A stretch of DNA of 64,000 nucleotides from Streptomyces sp. MUM 2J (GCF_022414535.1 NZ_JADWYM010000006.1:232805-296804); one strand, 5' to 3'; counted from the first letter of the stretch, positions 36,043 to 46,307 are shown. Notes: generated from the sequence alone by a model not told the origin. Translations and numbers: made by a program.

Positions 36043-36984
36043 ATGCGATCAGTCGTACAAAATGATGAAAAGGGGTCGCGTCGGTGCGGAGCGGTCAGAG
36101 CCGGGCTCGCCGCACTCACCGTCGCCGCCATCGCCTCCGGCTGCGCCCAGGGCGACGCCTCCGGCACCCGCCCCGCACCGGGCCAGCAGCAGGCGCAGTC
36201 CGCGACACCGGCCCGCGCCGCCGACGCGAATGCCGCGAAGCAGCGCGCCGAGCGCGCCGAGCGCGCCGCCCGTGCCGCCGCCGCCAAGCGCTGGGGCCTG
36301 GCCGAGGTGCCGCTCGCCGCCCCGCCCCCGCCCGCGAGGAAACCGAGGATCACCACCCGGGACGGCTTCGAGGTCGACGACCACGAGGAACTGGGCCTGC
36401 CGCCCGTCTTCACCACCGTCCCCACCAAGAAGAAGATCGTCTTCCTGACCATCGACGACGGCGCCGAGAAGGACCCGGCGTTCCTGCGCATGATGAGCGA
36501 CCTGAAGATCCCCTACACGGCCTTCCTCAGCGACTACCTCGTCAAGGAGGACTACGGCTACTTCAGGAAGATGCAGGCCAAGGGCGTGGTGCTGAACAAC
36601 CACACCCTCCGCCACCGCTACCTGCCGGGCCTGTCGTACGCCGCCCAGAAGCGCGAGATCTGCGGCATGCAGGACGTGATCGAGAAGCAGTACGGCAAAC
36701 GCCCCACCGTCTTCCGGCCGCCCTACGGCAACTACAACCAGGACACCCTGCGCGCCGCGAAGTCCTGCGGCATCAGGTACGCCCCGCTCTGGGACGAGGA
36801 GGTCTACGTCGACCACTGGGAGTACCGCGAGTGGGACCAGGACCTCCACCCCGGCGACATCGTCCTCACCCACTTCCGCGGTCGCGAGGAGTGGAAGGGC
36901 ACGATGCCCGACATGGTCCGCCGGTTCCTGAAGAAGGTGACCGCCGAGGGGTACGCCGTGGCCCGCCTGGAGGACTACCTGTGA
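36043..36984 (+). CDS. Polysaccharide deacetylase lipoprotein (NodB domain)
   Basis: The 313-residue product has a lipoprotein signal with lipobox IASGC (Cys near residue 29), an Ala/Arg-rich linker to about 90 and a NodB deacetylase domain. All key motifs are visible: TIDDG, HTLRH, RPPYGNY and the C-terminal LTH. It should remove N-acetyl groups from an envelope polysaccharide. The stop overlaps the GTG of a paralogue behind it. Confidence 0.9.
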   Translation: MRSVVQNDEKGSRRCGAVRAGLAALTVAAIASGCAQGDASGTRPAPGQQQAQSATPARAADANAAKQRAERAERAARAAAAKRWGLAEVPLAAPPPPARKPRITTRDGFEVDDHEELGLPPVFTTVPTKKKIVFLTIDDGAEKDPAFLRMMSDLKIPYTAFLSDYLVKEDYGYFRKMQAKGVVLNNHTLRHRYLPGLSYAAQKREICGMQDVIEKQYGKRPTVFRPPYGNYNQDTLRAAKSCGIRYAPLWDEEVYVDHWEYREWDQDLHPGDIVLTHFRGREEWKGTMPDMVRRFLKKVTAEGYAVARLEDYL

Positions 36985-37799
36985 GCAGGAGGCGACGGTC
37001 GGCCCTCCTGCTGGCCGTGCTGGCGCTGCTGTGGGTGCCGGGGTGCGCGCGGTCCGTCGACCCGGCCCAACGGCTCGGCGGGAAGGCGGCGGGGCGGGTC
37101 CGCCCGCACGGCCCCACCGCCCGGCAGCCCTACCGCCGCTGGGGGCTGACGGCCCCTCTGCCCCCACCCCCGCAGCCGGCCCCGCGCCACCCGGCCCCCG
37201 CCGCCGGACCCGGCCTCCCCCCGGTCGTCCACCGCGTCCCGACCCGGGACAAGGTCGTCTTCCTCACCTACGACGACGGCGCCGAACGCGCCCCCCGGTT
37301 CGCCGGCATGGTCCGCGAACTGCGCCTGCCGGTGGCGGTGTTCCTCACCGACAGCGTGGTCGGCCCGGGCTACGGGTACTTCGCGGGCCTGCGCGCGGTC
37401 GGCGCGAGCATCCAGAACCACACCCTGGACCACTCGGCCCTGCGCGGCCTTCCCTACGCCGGCCAGCGCGCGGAGATCTGCGGTCAGCAGGACAAGCTGC
37501 GCGCCCGCTTCGGCCTGCGCCCCCGCCTCTTCCGCCCGCCCTACGGCACCTACGACGCCACGACCCTGCGGGCCGCCGCCGACTGCGGCATCTCCGCGGT
37601 GGTCCTGTGGCGGGCCGCCCTGGAAGGCGACGGGGCACTGTCCTGGACCGACGGCCCGCACCGGCTGGAGCCCGGCGACGTCATCGCCGTGGACCCCGAC
37701 GAGGTGACCGGCCTCACCCTGGAGGAGCGGACGGCGCGCCTGCTGAGGAGGATCCAGGGCAGGGGCCTGACGGTGGGAAGGCTGGAGGACTACGTGTGA
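36981..37799 (+). CDS. Second NodB-domain lipoprotein, probably catalytically impaired
   Basis: 272-residue paralogue of the preceding gene, translationally coupled to it (GTGA overlap). Lipobox WVPGC. It keeps TYDDG, HTLDH and RPPYGTY, but the motif-5 histidine is replaced by D238 (GDVIAVDPDEV where the neighbour has GDIVLTHFRG). The Asp-rich segment after LW is also lost. It may bind sugar without deacetylating it, or act on a different substrate. Seen in sequence; effect inferred. Confidence 0.88.
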   Translation: MSRRRRSALLLAVLALLWVPGCARSVDPAQRLGGKAAGRVRPHGPTARQPYRRWGLTAPLPPPPQPAPRHPAPAAGPGLPPVVHRVPTRDKVVFLTYDDGAERAPRFAGMVRELRLPVAVFLTDSVVGPGYGYFAGLRAVGASIQNHTLDHSALRGLPYAGQRAEICGQQDKLRARFGLRPRLFRPPYGTYDATTLRAAADCGISAVVLWRAALEGDGALSWTDGPHRLEPGDVIAVDPDEVTGLTLEERTARLLRRIQGRGLTVGRLEDYV

Positions 37800-37899
37800 G
37801 GGCTGCGGGCGGGCGCCGCCGGGCCGGTCGGGCTGCGGACGGGCCCGGCCCGTCCGCAGCCCGCCGCCGGGCCCGGATCCCGCGCCGCGCCGCACGGAA

Positions 37900-37926
37900 T
37901 TGGCACTCCGCTTGACCGAGTGCTAA
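37900..37926. promoter_or_regulatory. CIRCE element 1 (HrcA operator)
   Basis: TTGGCACTC (37900-37908), 9-nt spacer, GAGTGCTAA (37918-37926), close to the consensus TTAGCACTC-N9-GAGTGCTAA. It overlaps the -35 region of the groES promoter. Confidence 0.93.
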
Positions 37927-37941
37927 CCCCGGTCATAGTCT
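37912..37941 (+). promoter_or_regulatory. groES-groEL1 promoter
   Basis: TTGACC (37912-37917), 18-nt spacer, TAGTCT (37936-37941). It lies between and partly inside the two CIRCE elements, so HrcA binding would block it. Confidence 0.75.
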
Positions 37942-37946
37942 CGGCT

Positions 37947-37973
37947 CTGGCACTCCCCACTGGAGAGTGCCAA
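37947..37973. promoter_or_regulatory. CIRCE element 2 (HrcA operator)
   Basis: CTGGCACTC (37947-37955), 9-nt spacer, GAGTGCCAA (37965-37973). Slightly diverged from consensus but with the exact spacing. It would lie in the transcribed leader. Confidence 0.88.
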
Positions 37974-38072
37974 ACACGCGACGGGCAGGTCCGGCACCCG
38001 CGACGACGGATCGACCTGGTCGCCACCTCAGACAGTTAACCCCGTGAGATCTCCGAAGGGGGAGGTCGGATC

Positions 38073-38381
38073 GTGACGACCGCCAGCTCCAAGGTTGCCA
38101 TCAAGCCGCTCGAGGACCGCATCGTGGTCCAGCCGCTCGACGCCGAGCAGACCACGGCTTCGGGCCTGGTCATCCCGGACACCGCCAAGGAGAAGCCCCA
38201 GGAGGGCGTCGTCCTGGCCGTGGGCCCGGGCCGCTTCGAGGACGGCAACCGTCTGCCGCTCGACGTTCAGGTCGGGGACGTGGTCCTCTACAGCAAGTAC
38301 GGCGGCACCGAGGTGAAGTACAACAACGAGGAGTACCTCGTCCTCTCGGCTCGCGACGTCCTCGCGATCATCGAGAAGTAA
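38073..38381 (+). CDS. groES: Co-chaperonin GroES
   Basis: 10-kDa lid of the GroEL chaperonin. The 102-residue product has [19 protein letters not shown] (residues 10-28) and the mobile loop [16 protein letters not shown] start after a GGGGGAGG site. First gene of the heat-shock operon under two CIRCE elements. Confidence 0.97.
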   Translation: MTTASSKVAIKPLEDRIVVQPLDAEQTTASGLVIPDTAKEKPQEGVVLAVGPGRFEDGNRLPLDVQVGDVVLYSKYGGTEVKYNNEEYLVLSARDVLAIIEK

Positions 38382-38411
38382 GCACACTTCACCCGAAGCT
38401 TTCGCTTTGAG

Positions 38412-40123
<1,712 letters not shown>

Positions 40124-40137
40124 GCCCACCCGCTCCC

Positions 40138-40179
40138 GGAAGGGCCCCGCTCCGTCACCGCACGGAACGGGGCCCTTCC
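40138..40179 (+). terminator. Terminator after groEL1
   Basis: An 18-bp stem (40138-40155 with 40162-40179) with a single mismatch and loop CACCGC, 14 nt after the groEL1 stop. It begins GGAAGGGCCCCG. Confidence 0.9.
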
Positions 40180-40330
40180 CGTCGGCCGGGGCGAAGACGT
40201 GCCCGCCGCAGCGGGGCCGCACCCGGCCCTTGCCGCACCGGCGCCCGCGCCACCGCGGGCAGGGCGGCTCACCGCCTCCGGTGGCCTCACCCGGCCCCGG
40301 GGCGGTGCACCGGCCCCCGCCCCGGCAGGG

Positions 40331-41023
40331 TCAGCCGCCGAGCACGCCCAGTTGTTCCATCAGGCCCGCGCGGTCGTAGCTCCACCAGCCCTCGCAGATC
40401 CTGCCGTCGCGGAACCGCTGCCAGGTCGTGCCCTCCATCGTCACGTCCTGGCCGGTCGCCGGGATGCCCATGAAGTCGCCCTTGTGCCGGCCGGCCCAGG
40501 TCCAGCGGGTGCACACCCGGTCGTCCTGTGCCATCTGGTCGTCGATGCGGAAACGGAAGTCGAAGGACGCGAGCCACTCGGCGTACTGCTCACGGACCGC
40601 GTCGACGCCCCGCATCGCCTCCGGGTAGGACGGGTCGTGGTCGACGTAGTCGCCCGTGACGTGCACGCCGATCCGGTCCGGCTCCATCGTGCCCATGGAC
40701 GCGAAGAACGCCTGCGACGCCAACAGGTTCAGCTGCTGGTCCCGCACCACGTCCAGATCGGTGAAGACCGGCATCTCGTCGCAGAGCGCCACCATCTCCT
40801 GGAAGATCCGGTCGGTCTCGGGCAGGTTCGAGTTCCGCATCGCCTCCTCGTACGACGGGAACTCCACGATCTCGATCAGGTGCGAGGCGTCCGAACGGTC
40901 CTTGGCGACCATCGCGTGCGTCGCCGTCCGCTTGCCTTTGGTCTGTTCGACCCACGAGTCGAGCAGCCGGTTCATCTCGTCGAGCCGGCTCGTCCTGCAG
41001 TCGATGAGCTGTACGAACGTCAT
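40331..41023 (-). CDS. SnoaL-like polyketide-cyclase-fold protein with N-terminal ABM-like domain
   Basis: 230-residue protein with two parts. Residues 1-95 look like an antibiotic-monooxygenase-type dimeric barrel (SHLIEIVEFPSYEEAMRNS). Residues 110-225 look like a SnoaL/ester-cyclase domain of the NTF2 superfamily (GDYVDHDPSYPEAMRGVDAV and TGQDVTMEGTTWQRFRDGRI in part). Substrate unknown. Same strand as the SDR and MOSC genes, but each has its own start region. Confidence 0.8.
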   Translation of the reverse strand: MTFVQLIDCRTSRLDEMNRLLDSWVEQTKGKRTATHAMVAKDRSDASHLIEIVEFPSYEEAMRNSNLPETDRIFQEMVALCDEMPVFTDLDVVRDQQLNLLASQAFFASMGTMEPDRIGVHVTGDYVDHDPSYPEAMRGVDAVREQYAEWLASFDFRFRIDDQMAQDDRVCTRWTWAGRHKGDFMGIPATGQDVTMEGTTWQRFRDGRICEGWWSYDRAGLMEQLGVLGG

Positions 41024-41111
41024 GGTGCCGCCTCCGGTCCTCCGTGGGTCCGGTATCCGCCACGCTCATTTTCGCACCGGACCCGCGCCCCCACCCGTCG
41101 GCGGCGGCCGG

Positions 41112-41885
41112 TCACCTGGGGCCGTACTTGCGCCCCGTCCTGGACGTGACCCCGCCGAGCAGGCCCCGCGGCGTGACCTTGACCAGGCCCATCAGCGCCT
41201 TGTACCGCGGATCCGGGATGGACAGCGACTTCCCCCGCGCCAGATCCGCCAGCGCCACCGACACCAGCTTGTCCGCGTCCAGCCACATCCAGCCCGGGAT
41301 GTTGTCCGTGCCCATTCCGGCCCGCTGGTGGAACTCGGTGCGCACGAAGCCCGGGCACAGTGCCATCAGCCGTACGCCGGAGTCCGCGAGGTCGCGTGCC
41401 GCGCCCTGGGTGAACTGCACGACCCACGCCTTGGACGCGCCGTACGTCCCGCGCGGCACGAACGCGGCGACCGACGCCACGTTGACCACCCCGCCCCGGC
41501 CCCGCTCCCGCATCGCCTCCGCCGCGGCCGAGGTCAACCGGAGCACCGCCTCGCAGTGCACCTTCAGCATCCGCAGTTCGTCGGCCATGGGAACGTCCAG
41601 ATAGCGGCCCTTGTTGCCGAAGCCGGCGTTGTTGACCAGCAGGTCGACCGGGTTGCGGCGGTCGGTGAGGCGTGCGGCGACCGCCTCGATCCCCTCGTCC
41701 CCGGACAGGTCGGCCGTCAGCACCTCCGCCTCGATGCCGTGCCGGTCGTGCAACTCGGTCGCCTGCTCGCGCAGCCGCTCGGTGTTCCGCGCCACCAGCA
41801 CCAGGTCGTGCCCGTCCGCCGCGAGCCGCCGCGCGAACGCGGCACCGATCCCCGCGGTCGATCCCGTAATCAGAGCCGTTGTCAT
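41112..41885 (-). CDS. Short-chain dehydrogenase/reductase
   Basis: NAD(P)-dependent oxidoreductase of the classical SDR family, 257 residues. Cofactor motif GSTAGIG near residue 8, NNAG near 88 and the catalytic YxxxK as YGASK near 151, with a Ser about 13 residues before it. Substrate unknown. The ATG lies 6 nt after TACGCT on this strand and there is no Shine-Dalgarno sequence, pointing to a leaderless mRNA. Confidence 0.9.
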   Translation of the reverse strand: MTTALITGSTAGIGAAFARRLAADGHDLVLVARNTERLREQATELHDRHGIEAEVLTADLSGDEGIEAVAARLTDRRNPVDLLVNNAGFGNKGRYLDVPMADELRMLKVHCEAVLRLTSAAAEAMRERGRGGVVNVASVAAFVPRGTYGASKAWVVQFTQGAARDLADSGVRLMALCPGFVRTEFHQRAGMGTDNIPGWMWLDADKLVSVALADLARGKSLSIPDPRYKALMGLVKVTPRGLLGGVTSRTGRKYGPR

Positions 41886-41937
41886 GAGCCAAGCGTAGTT
41901 ACCCGGACTGATGGCGTCCGCCCCCGCTGAGCCCCTG

Positions 41938-42636
41938 TCAGCCGTCCTGTCCCAGACGCTGCTTCTGCGCCTTTCGCGCCTTCTCCAGATACGCCCTTGC
42001 CGCTTCCCGCGCCTCGGGGTGCAGCGCCTCGCCGGCCGCGAGCAGCCGCGGCAGCAGGGGACGCTCCGTCGTCCGCGCGCGGAAGACCAGGGCGACGGTC
42101 ACGTCGTGCTCCGGCCGGTGCACGATCTCGACGCGGTCGCCGGCCCGGATCTCACCCGGCACCACCACGCGCAGGTACGCCCCCGGCGCGCCCTCCCGCG
42201 TGAACCGCTTCACCCAGCCCCGCTCGCCCAGGTGGCCCTGGAAGGTCCGGCAGGGGATGCGTCCGCAGGTCACCTCCAGGACGACCGTGTCCCCGATGCG
42301 CCACCGCTCGCCGATGAGCGCCCCGGACACGTCGACGCCCTCGGTGGTGAGGTTCTCGCCGAACGCGCCGTGCGCCAGCGGCCGGCCCAGTTCGCGCTCC
42401 CAGCCGTCCAGGTCCTCGCGGGCGACGGCGTAGACCGCCTGGTGATCACCGCCGTGGTGGCGCGTGTCGCACACCGCGTCCCCGGCCAGCCCGCTCGCGC
42501 CGACCCCCTTGGGTCCCGGCGCCGCCACCCGCACCGGCCCGTCCGCCGGGCGCTTGTCGATGCCGGTCAGGCCCTGCGGCTGATCGGTGTAGGGCACGGC
42601 CTTCGGGCGGCCCAGATTGACGGAGAGAAGCTTCAT
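41938..42636 (-). CDS. MOSC domain protein (YiiM-like)
   Basis: Molybdenum-cofactor-sulfurase C-terminal type domain in a 232-residue protein, similar in outline to YiiM, which reduces N-hydroxylated compounds with a molybdenum cofactor. Family-type segments include GDHQAVYAVAREDLDGWE, GAFGENLTTEGVD and TCGRIPCRTFQ with the putative Mo-binding cysteine. The start is 6 nt downstream of TACCGT with TCGACA 18 nt further upstream, so a leaderless transcript is likely. Divergent from the LysR gene. Confidence 0.87.
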   Translation of the reverse strand: MKLLSVNLGRPKAVPYTDQPQGLTGIDKRPADGPVRVAAPGPKGVGASGLAGDAVCDTRHHGGDHQAVYAVAREDLDGWERELGRPLAHGAFGENLTTEGVDVSGALIGERWRIGDTVVLEVTCGRIPCRTFQGHLGERGWVKRFTREGAPGAYLRVVVPGEIRAGDRVEIVHRPEHDVTVALVFRARTTERPLLPRLLAAGEALHPEAREAARAYLEKARKAQKQRLGQDG

Positions 42637-42642
42637 GGGCGC

Positions 42643-42672
42643 ACGGTAGGCGACCGCAGGTCAAAGTGTCGA
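42643..42672 (-). promoter_or_regulatory. Promoter of the MOSC gene
   Basis: On the minus strand TCGACA (42672-42667), 18-nt spacer, TACCGT (42648-42643), one mismatch from the TTGACA -35. Transcription would begin at or next to the ATG at 42636. Confidence 0.6.
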
Positions 42673-42704
42673 CGCACTGACTGCCGCCCTGTCCAAGCTT
42701 CGCT

Positions 42705-42710
42705 TATGCT
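42705..42710 (+). promoter_or_regulatory. -10 hexamer of the LysR gene
   Basis: TATGCT, 6 nt before the GTG at 42717; CTGCCG 18 nt upstream is a weak -35. The arrangement predicts a leaderless mRNA. Confidence 0.5.
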
Positions 42711-42716
42711 CAAGGC

Positions 42717-43622
42717 GTGATCGAGGCCCGCCATCTCCGCGTCCTGCGCGCCGTCGCCGCCACCGGGTCCTTCTCGGCGGCGGGGCGCGAACTGGGCTGC
42801 ACCCAGCCCGCCGTCAGTCAGCAGATGAAGGCGCTGGAGGCCTCCGTCGGCACTCCGCTGCTGGTCCGCAGCGGCCGCGAGATGCGGCTGACACAGGCGG
42901 GCGAGGCGCTGGTGCGGCACGCCGCCGGGATCCTCGCCGGGCTCACCGCCGCCGAGGAGGAGGTCGCCGCCATCGCGGGCCTGCGTGCGGGCCGGGTGCG
43001 GCTGGTGTCCTTCCCGAGCGGCAGCTCCACCCTCGTGCCCACCGCGCTGGCCGCGCTGCGCGCCGCGCACCCCGGCACCCGGGTCTCCCTGGAGGAGGCC
43101 GAGCCGCCCCGGTCGGTCGATCTGCTCCGGGCCGGCGACTGCGACATCGCGCTCGCCTTCCGCTACGAGGGTGCCGCGCTCGCGGAGGAGTGGGACGACC
43201 TCGTCGTCAGACCCCTGCTGCGGGACCCGCTCATCGCCCTCGTCCCCGAGCGGCACCCCCTCGCGCGTGCCGGGTCCGAGGGGTCCGTCGCCATCGGCGC
43301 CCTCGCCGGGGAGCCGTGGATCGCCGGCTGCCCACGCTGTCGCGGCCAGCTGGTGGAGGTCTGCGCGGGCGCGGGTTTCACCCCGCGCATCGACTTCGCC
43401 ACCGACGACTACCCGGCGGTGGTGGGCCTGGTGGGGGCGGGGCTCGGGGTGGCCGTGCTGCCCCAGCTCGCCGCGGATTCCGTTCGCCCGCGCGGCGTGC
43501 GCATGCTGCGGCTGGAGCCCTCGGTGCAGCGCGAGGTCGTGGCGCTCACCCTGCCCGACCTCGCCCAGGTGCCGGCCGTGGCGGCGACGCTGGAGCAGCT
43601 GGCCCGGGCTGCCGGCCGCTAG
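42717..43622 (+). CDS. LysR-family transcriptional regulator
   Basis: 301-residue regulator. Winged helix at residues 3-62 (RVLRAVAATGSFSAAGRELG and CTQPAVSQQMKALE), then a periplasmic-binding-like effector domain with the usual DIALAF and GLGVAVLPQL segments. Divergent from the MOSC gene with an 80-nt spacer, so it probably regulates that gene and itself. Effector unknown. Confidence 0.92.
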   Translation: MIEARHLRVLRAVAATGSFSAAGRELGCTQPAVSQQMKALEASVGTPLLVRSGREMRLTQAGEALVRHAAGILAGLTAAEEEVAAIAGLRAGRVRLVSFPSGSSTLVPTALAALRAAHPGTRVSLEEAEPPRSVDLLRAGDCDIALAFRYEGAALAEEWDDLVVRPLLRDPLIALVPERHPLARAGSEGSVAIGALAGEPWIAGCPRCRGQLVEVCAGAGFTPRIDFATDDYPAVVGLVGAGLGVAVLPQLAADSVRPRGVRMLRLEPSVQREVVALTLPDLAQVPAVAATLEQLARAAGR

Positions 43623-43655
43623 GGCGTGTCGCGCCCCGGCCGGCCCCGCCCATGC

Positions 43656-43685
43656 GCAGGGGGCACGCGTACGAGTGCCCCCTGC
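43656..43685. terminator. Bidirectional terminator between lysR and whiD
   Basis: Perfect 11-bp stem GCAGGGGGCAC (43656-43666) with its complement at 43675-43685, 8-nt loop. Lies between convergent genes. Confidence 0.85.
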
Positions 43686-43704
43686 ACACGGGAGAAACGT
43701 TCCT

Positions 43705-44034
43705 TCAATTGTTCGAGGCGCCGTCACCCGTAGGGGCCGACGCCGACACCAGGCGGTTGCGTGCCCGCCCCATCAGCTCCTCGCGCTCGTCCTCCGTCAA
43801 CCCGCCCCACACGCCGTACGGTTCCCGCACAGCCAGTGCGTGTGCCGCGCACTGCGCGCGGACCGGGCACCTCATGCAGACCTCCTTGGCCGAGTTCTCG
43901 CGAGCACTCCGAGCCGCACCGCGCTCGCCCTCCGGGTGGAAGAAGAGCGAGCTGTCCACCCCGCGGCAGGCAGCCAGCAGCTGCCAGTCCCACAGGTCCG
44001 CGTTCGGTCCGGGAAGGCGGGAGAAATCTGCCAT
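43705..44034 (-). CDS. whiD: WhiB-like iron-sulfur developmental regulator WhiD
   Basis: WhiB-family [4Fe-4S] protein needed for spore maturation. The 109-residue product has the four cluster cysteines C23, C53, C56 and C62 and the G(V/I)WGG turn (YGVWGGLTEDERE); these cysteine numbers agree with those I recall for S. coelicolor WhiD. WhiB-like proteins act by binding sigma factor region 4. AAGGGG precedes the ATG. It is transcribed away from bldM, the same arrangement as SCO4767/SCO4768. Confidence 0.94.
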   Translation of the reverse strand: MADFSRLPGPNADLWDWQLLAACRGVDSSLFFHPEGERGAARSARENSAKEVCMRCPVRAQCAAHALAVREPYGVWGGLTEDEREELMGRARNRLVSASAPTGDGASNN

Positions 44035-44414
44035 TGCGTGACCCCTTGCAGCCGTTTCAAGCGGATACGGTGCCCACGACCGTACATCTACGATCTAAGG
44101 AGATGAAAATATGACTCATTGCGAATCTAGCCTCAGACACTGGTAGATAGGAAGAAAAGGGGCCAAATGGGGCACGGTTGTGATGAAAGCGCGAGGGTCT
44201 GCCGCGTGCATCTCCGTTGTGTCTGCGCCCTCACGTAGAGTGCTCAAGATGGCACACGGCCCCGTAACTCTTTCGAGTGACCGTCGTTGAGAGTGCGGAG
44301 GCGGTTGAAAACACAAGCGCTCGGGCAGGCGTCCGAGACGGTCGACCGCACAGGTGACGATTTCGTACCAGCCTGGAGGCACAAGGTGACGCGCATCAGC
44401 TGCGGAGGGCGGCC
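44035..44414. other. Divergent whiD-bldM control region
   Basis: 380 nt of distinctly lower GC than the surroundings, with no gene. It holds an exact sigma-BldN-type promoter facing bldM (44263-44290) and the AT-richer whiD promoter region (about 44080-44160). From published work on this locus I expect WhiI/BldM and BldD sites here, but I did not identify them by eye. Confidence 0.75.
44263..44290 (+). promoter_or_regulatory. Sigma-BldN-dependent promoter of bldM
   Basis: CGTAAC (44263-44268), 16-nt spacer, CGTTGA (44285-44290). This is identical, as I recall it, to the bldMp1 sequence that defines sigma-BldN recognition. Start expected near 44297, giving a leader of about 118 nt. Confidence 0.88.
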
Positions 44415-45026
44415 ATGACTTCCGTCCTCGTCTGCGACGACTCCCCGCTTGCCCGAGAGGCGCTCCGCCGCGCGGTCGCGACCGTGCCCGGCGTCGAGCG
44501 CGTGACGACGGCGGCCAACGGCGAGGAAGTCCTCCGCCGCTGGGGCGCCGACCGTTCCGACCTGATTCTCATGGACGTCCGCATGCCCGGCCTGGGCGGT
44601 GTGGAGACCGTCCGCCGGCTGCTGTCGGCCGACCCCGGCGCCCGCATCATCATGCTCACCGTCGCCGAGGACCTCGACGGCGTCGCCCTCGCCGTGGCCG
44701 CCGGTGCCCGCGGGTACCTGCACAAGGACGCCTCCCGCGCGGAGCTGCGGGCCACGGTCACCCAGGCGCTCGCCGACCCGACCTGGCGACTGGCCCCGCG
44801 CCGGCTGCGCTCGGCCGAGATGGGCGCCGCGCCCACCCTCACGGCCCGGGAGATCCAGGTCCTGGAGGGCATGAGCCACGGCCGCTCCAACGCCGAGATC
44901 GGCCGCGAGCTCTTCCTCTCCGAGGACACGGTCAAGACGCACGCCCGGCGCCTGTTCAAGAAGCTCGGCGCCTCGGACCGCGCGCACGCCGTGGCGCTCG
45001 GATTCCGGTGGGGCCTGGTGCGGTAG
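44415..45026 (+). CDS. bldM: Atypical response regulator BldM
   Basis: Orphan response regulator needed for aerial mycelium and spore formation; it acts as a homodimer and as a heterodimer with WhiI. The 203-residue product has a receiver domain with D8, D9 and D54, and a LuxR-type helix-turn-helix (LTAREIQVLEGMSHGRSNAE, about 140-200). Published work, as I recall, found D54 phosphorylation dispensable. GGAGGG at 44404-44409 fixes the ATG. Divergent from whiD. Confidence 0.95.
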   Translation: MTSVLVCDDSPLAREALRRAVATVPGVERVTTAANGEEVLRRWGADRSDLILMDVRMPGLGGVETVRRLLSADPGARIIMLTVAEDLDGVALAVAAGARGYLHKDASRAELRATVTQALADPTWRLAPRRLRSAEMGAAPTLTAREIQVLEGMSHGRSNAEIGRELFLSEDTVKTHARRLFKKLGASDRAHAVALGFRWGLVR

Positions 45027-45716
45027 GGCCCGTCTTTCGGATCACGCCCCGGACACGGGGCCCGGCCCGCGCGTCCGCCGCGCCGCCCTCGGTCGTCGAC
45101 GCGCCGAGTCGGCGCCCACCGCCGTCGTGCGGCTGTGCGCACCCGGCCCCGATCGCCGGACCCGGCGGGACGTGGCCGCCGGGCGGCGGCCCGATCCGAA
45201 GGACAGGCCCGGGGTATCCCCTGGCGCCGAGCCGGGCCGACGGTCCCCGGCCACCCTGCGGTGGGCGGGGCACACCGCCCCCGGCTCCGCGGCCGGCCAC
45301 CCCCGAGCGGAGGCGCCTGGCGCCGCGGTTCCCCGTGACATCCGGTCGCGAAGCCGCGCGGACCCGCCTGCCCTCGGGCCGCCGGCCCGAGGGTGCCGGC
45401 ACCAGCCTCCCCCCGCGCCGATGCCGCGGGACGGACGCGGACTTTGCCCACCGGACGGATCGGGGCCGGCGCCCGGATCACCGCCCGACCCCTGTTCGCC
45501 GTACCGCGGACGGGGCCGGTCGAGGGGTCCGGTGGGTGCCCGCTGCTCGTTTCGGCGCGGATGCCGCATCCTTGAGGTGTGGAGTTCCTCGGGGAGTCGG
45601 TCGAGCGGAAGGGGAGGGCGCAGCGGATGACTTCCGGCGCACCTGCTCATAACGCTTCGGTGCACAACGACGGTCGCGGTGCCGCGGACCTTACGGCCGC
45701 AGGGCACGATGGACCG
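45027..45716 (+). other. Gap of up to 690 nt between bldM and shbA
   Basis: Very GC-rich with several overlapping open frames but none with recognisable product or consistent start site. I see no clear hairpin beyond scattered GC complementarity. If shbA starts at one of its earlier in-frame codons (45579 or 45627), the gap is correspondingly shorter. It must carry the shbA promoter. Confidence 0.4.
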
Positions 45717-46307
45717 ATGCGTGACGACGAGGCGAGCACTCCTGCCCAGGGAGCGATCGGACCTCTCGTGCACCGCGCCGTCGACGGCGACGAGCAGGCC
45801 ACGCACGACCTGCTCGCCCACGTCCACCCCTTGGCGCTGCGCTACTGCCGTACCCGCCTGTCCCGGTTGCCCGGCGACGCCCGCCACTTCGTCGAGGACC
45901 TCGCCCAGGAGGTCTGCGTCGCCGTCCTGCTCGCGCTGCCGCGCTACAAGGACACCGGCCGCCCGTTCGAGGCCTTCGTCTTCGCCATCGCCGCCCACAA
46001 GGTCGCCGACCTGCAACGGGCCGCCATGCGTCATCCAGGCTCGACGGCCGTGCCCTCCGACGAGATGCCCGAGCGGCCCGACGACTCCCTCGGCCCCGAG
46101 GAGCGCGCCCTGCTCAGCAGTGACGCCGAGTGGGCCAAGAAACTGCTGGCCAACCTGCCGGAGAACCAGCGGGAGCTGCTCCTGCTGCGCATCGCCGTCG
46201 GGCTCACCGCGGAGGAGACGGGGCAGATGTTGGGAATGTCACCCGGCGCCGTCCGCGTGGCCCAGCACCGGGCGCTCAGCAGACTGCGTGCCCTCGCCGA
46301 GCAGTAG
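45717..46307 (+). CDS. shbA: ECF sigma factor ShbA, activator of hrdB
   Basis: ECF-type sigma factor that in Streptomyces transcribes hrdB, the gene of the housekeeping sigma factor. Using the ATG at 45717 the product is 196 residues: region 2 at about 20-85 ([20 protein letters not shown]) and region 4 at about 135-190 ([20 protein letters not shown]). In-frame starts at 45579 and 45627 would add 46 or 30 residues of non-sigma-like sequence. Position after bldM and before guaB matches SCO4769. No anti-sigma gene is adjacent. Confidence 0.88.
   Translation: MRDDEASTPAQGAIGPLVHRAVDGDEQATHDLLAHVHPLALRYCRTRLSRLPGDARHFVEDLAQEVCVAVLLALPRYKDTGRPFEAFVFAIAAHKVADLQRAAMRHPGSTAVPSDEMPERPDDSLGPEERALLSSDAEWAKKLLANLPENQRELLLLRIAVGLTAEETGQMLGMSPGAVRVAQHRALSRLRALAEQ

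Noticed and set aside
45579..45716. Earlier starts for shbA
   Set aside because: The extra 30-46 residues are not sigma-like and no clear ribosome site favours them; kept as an alternative in the annotation.
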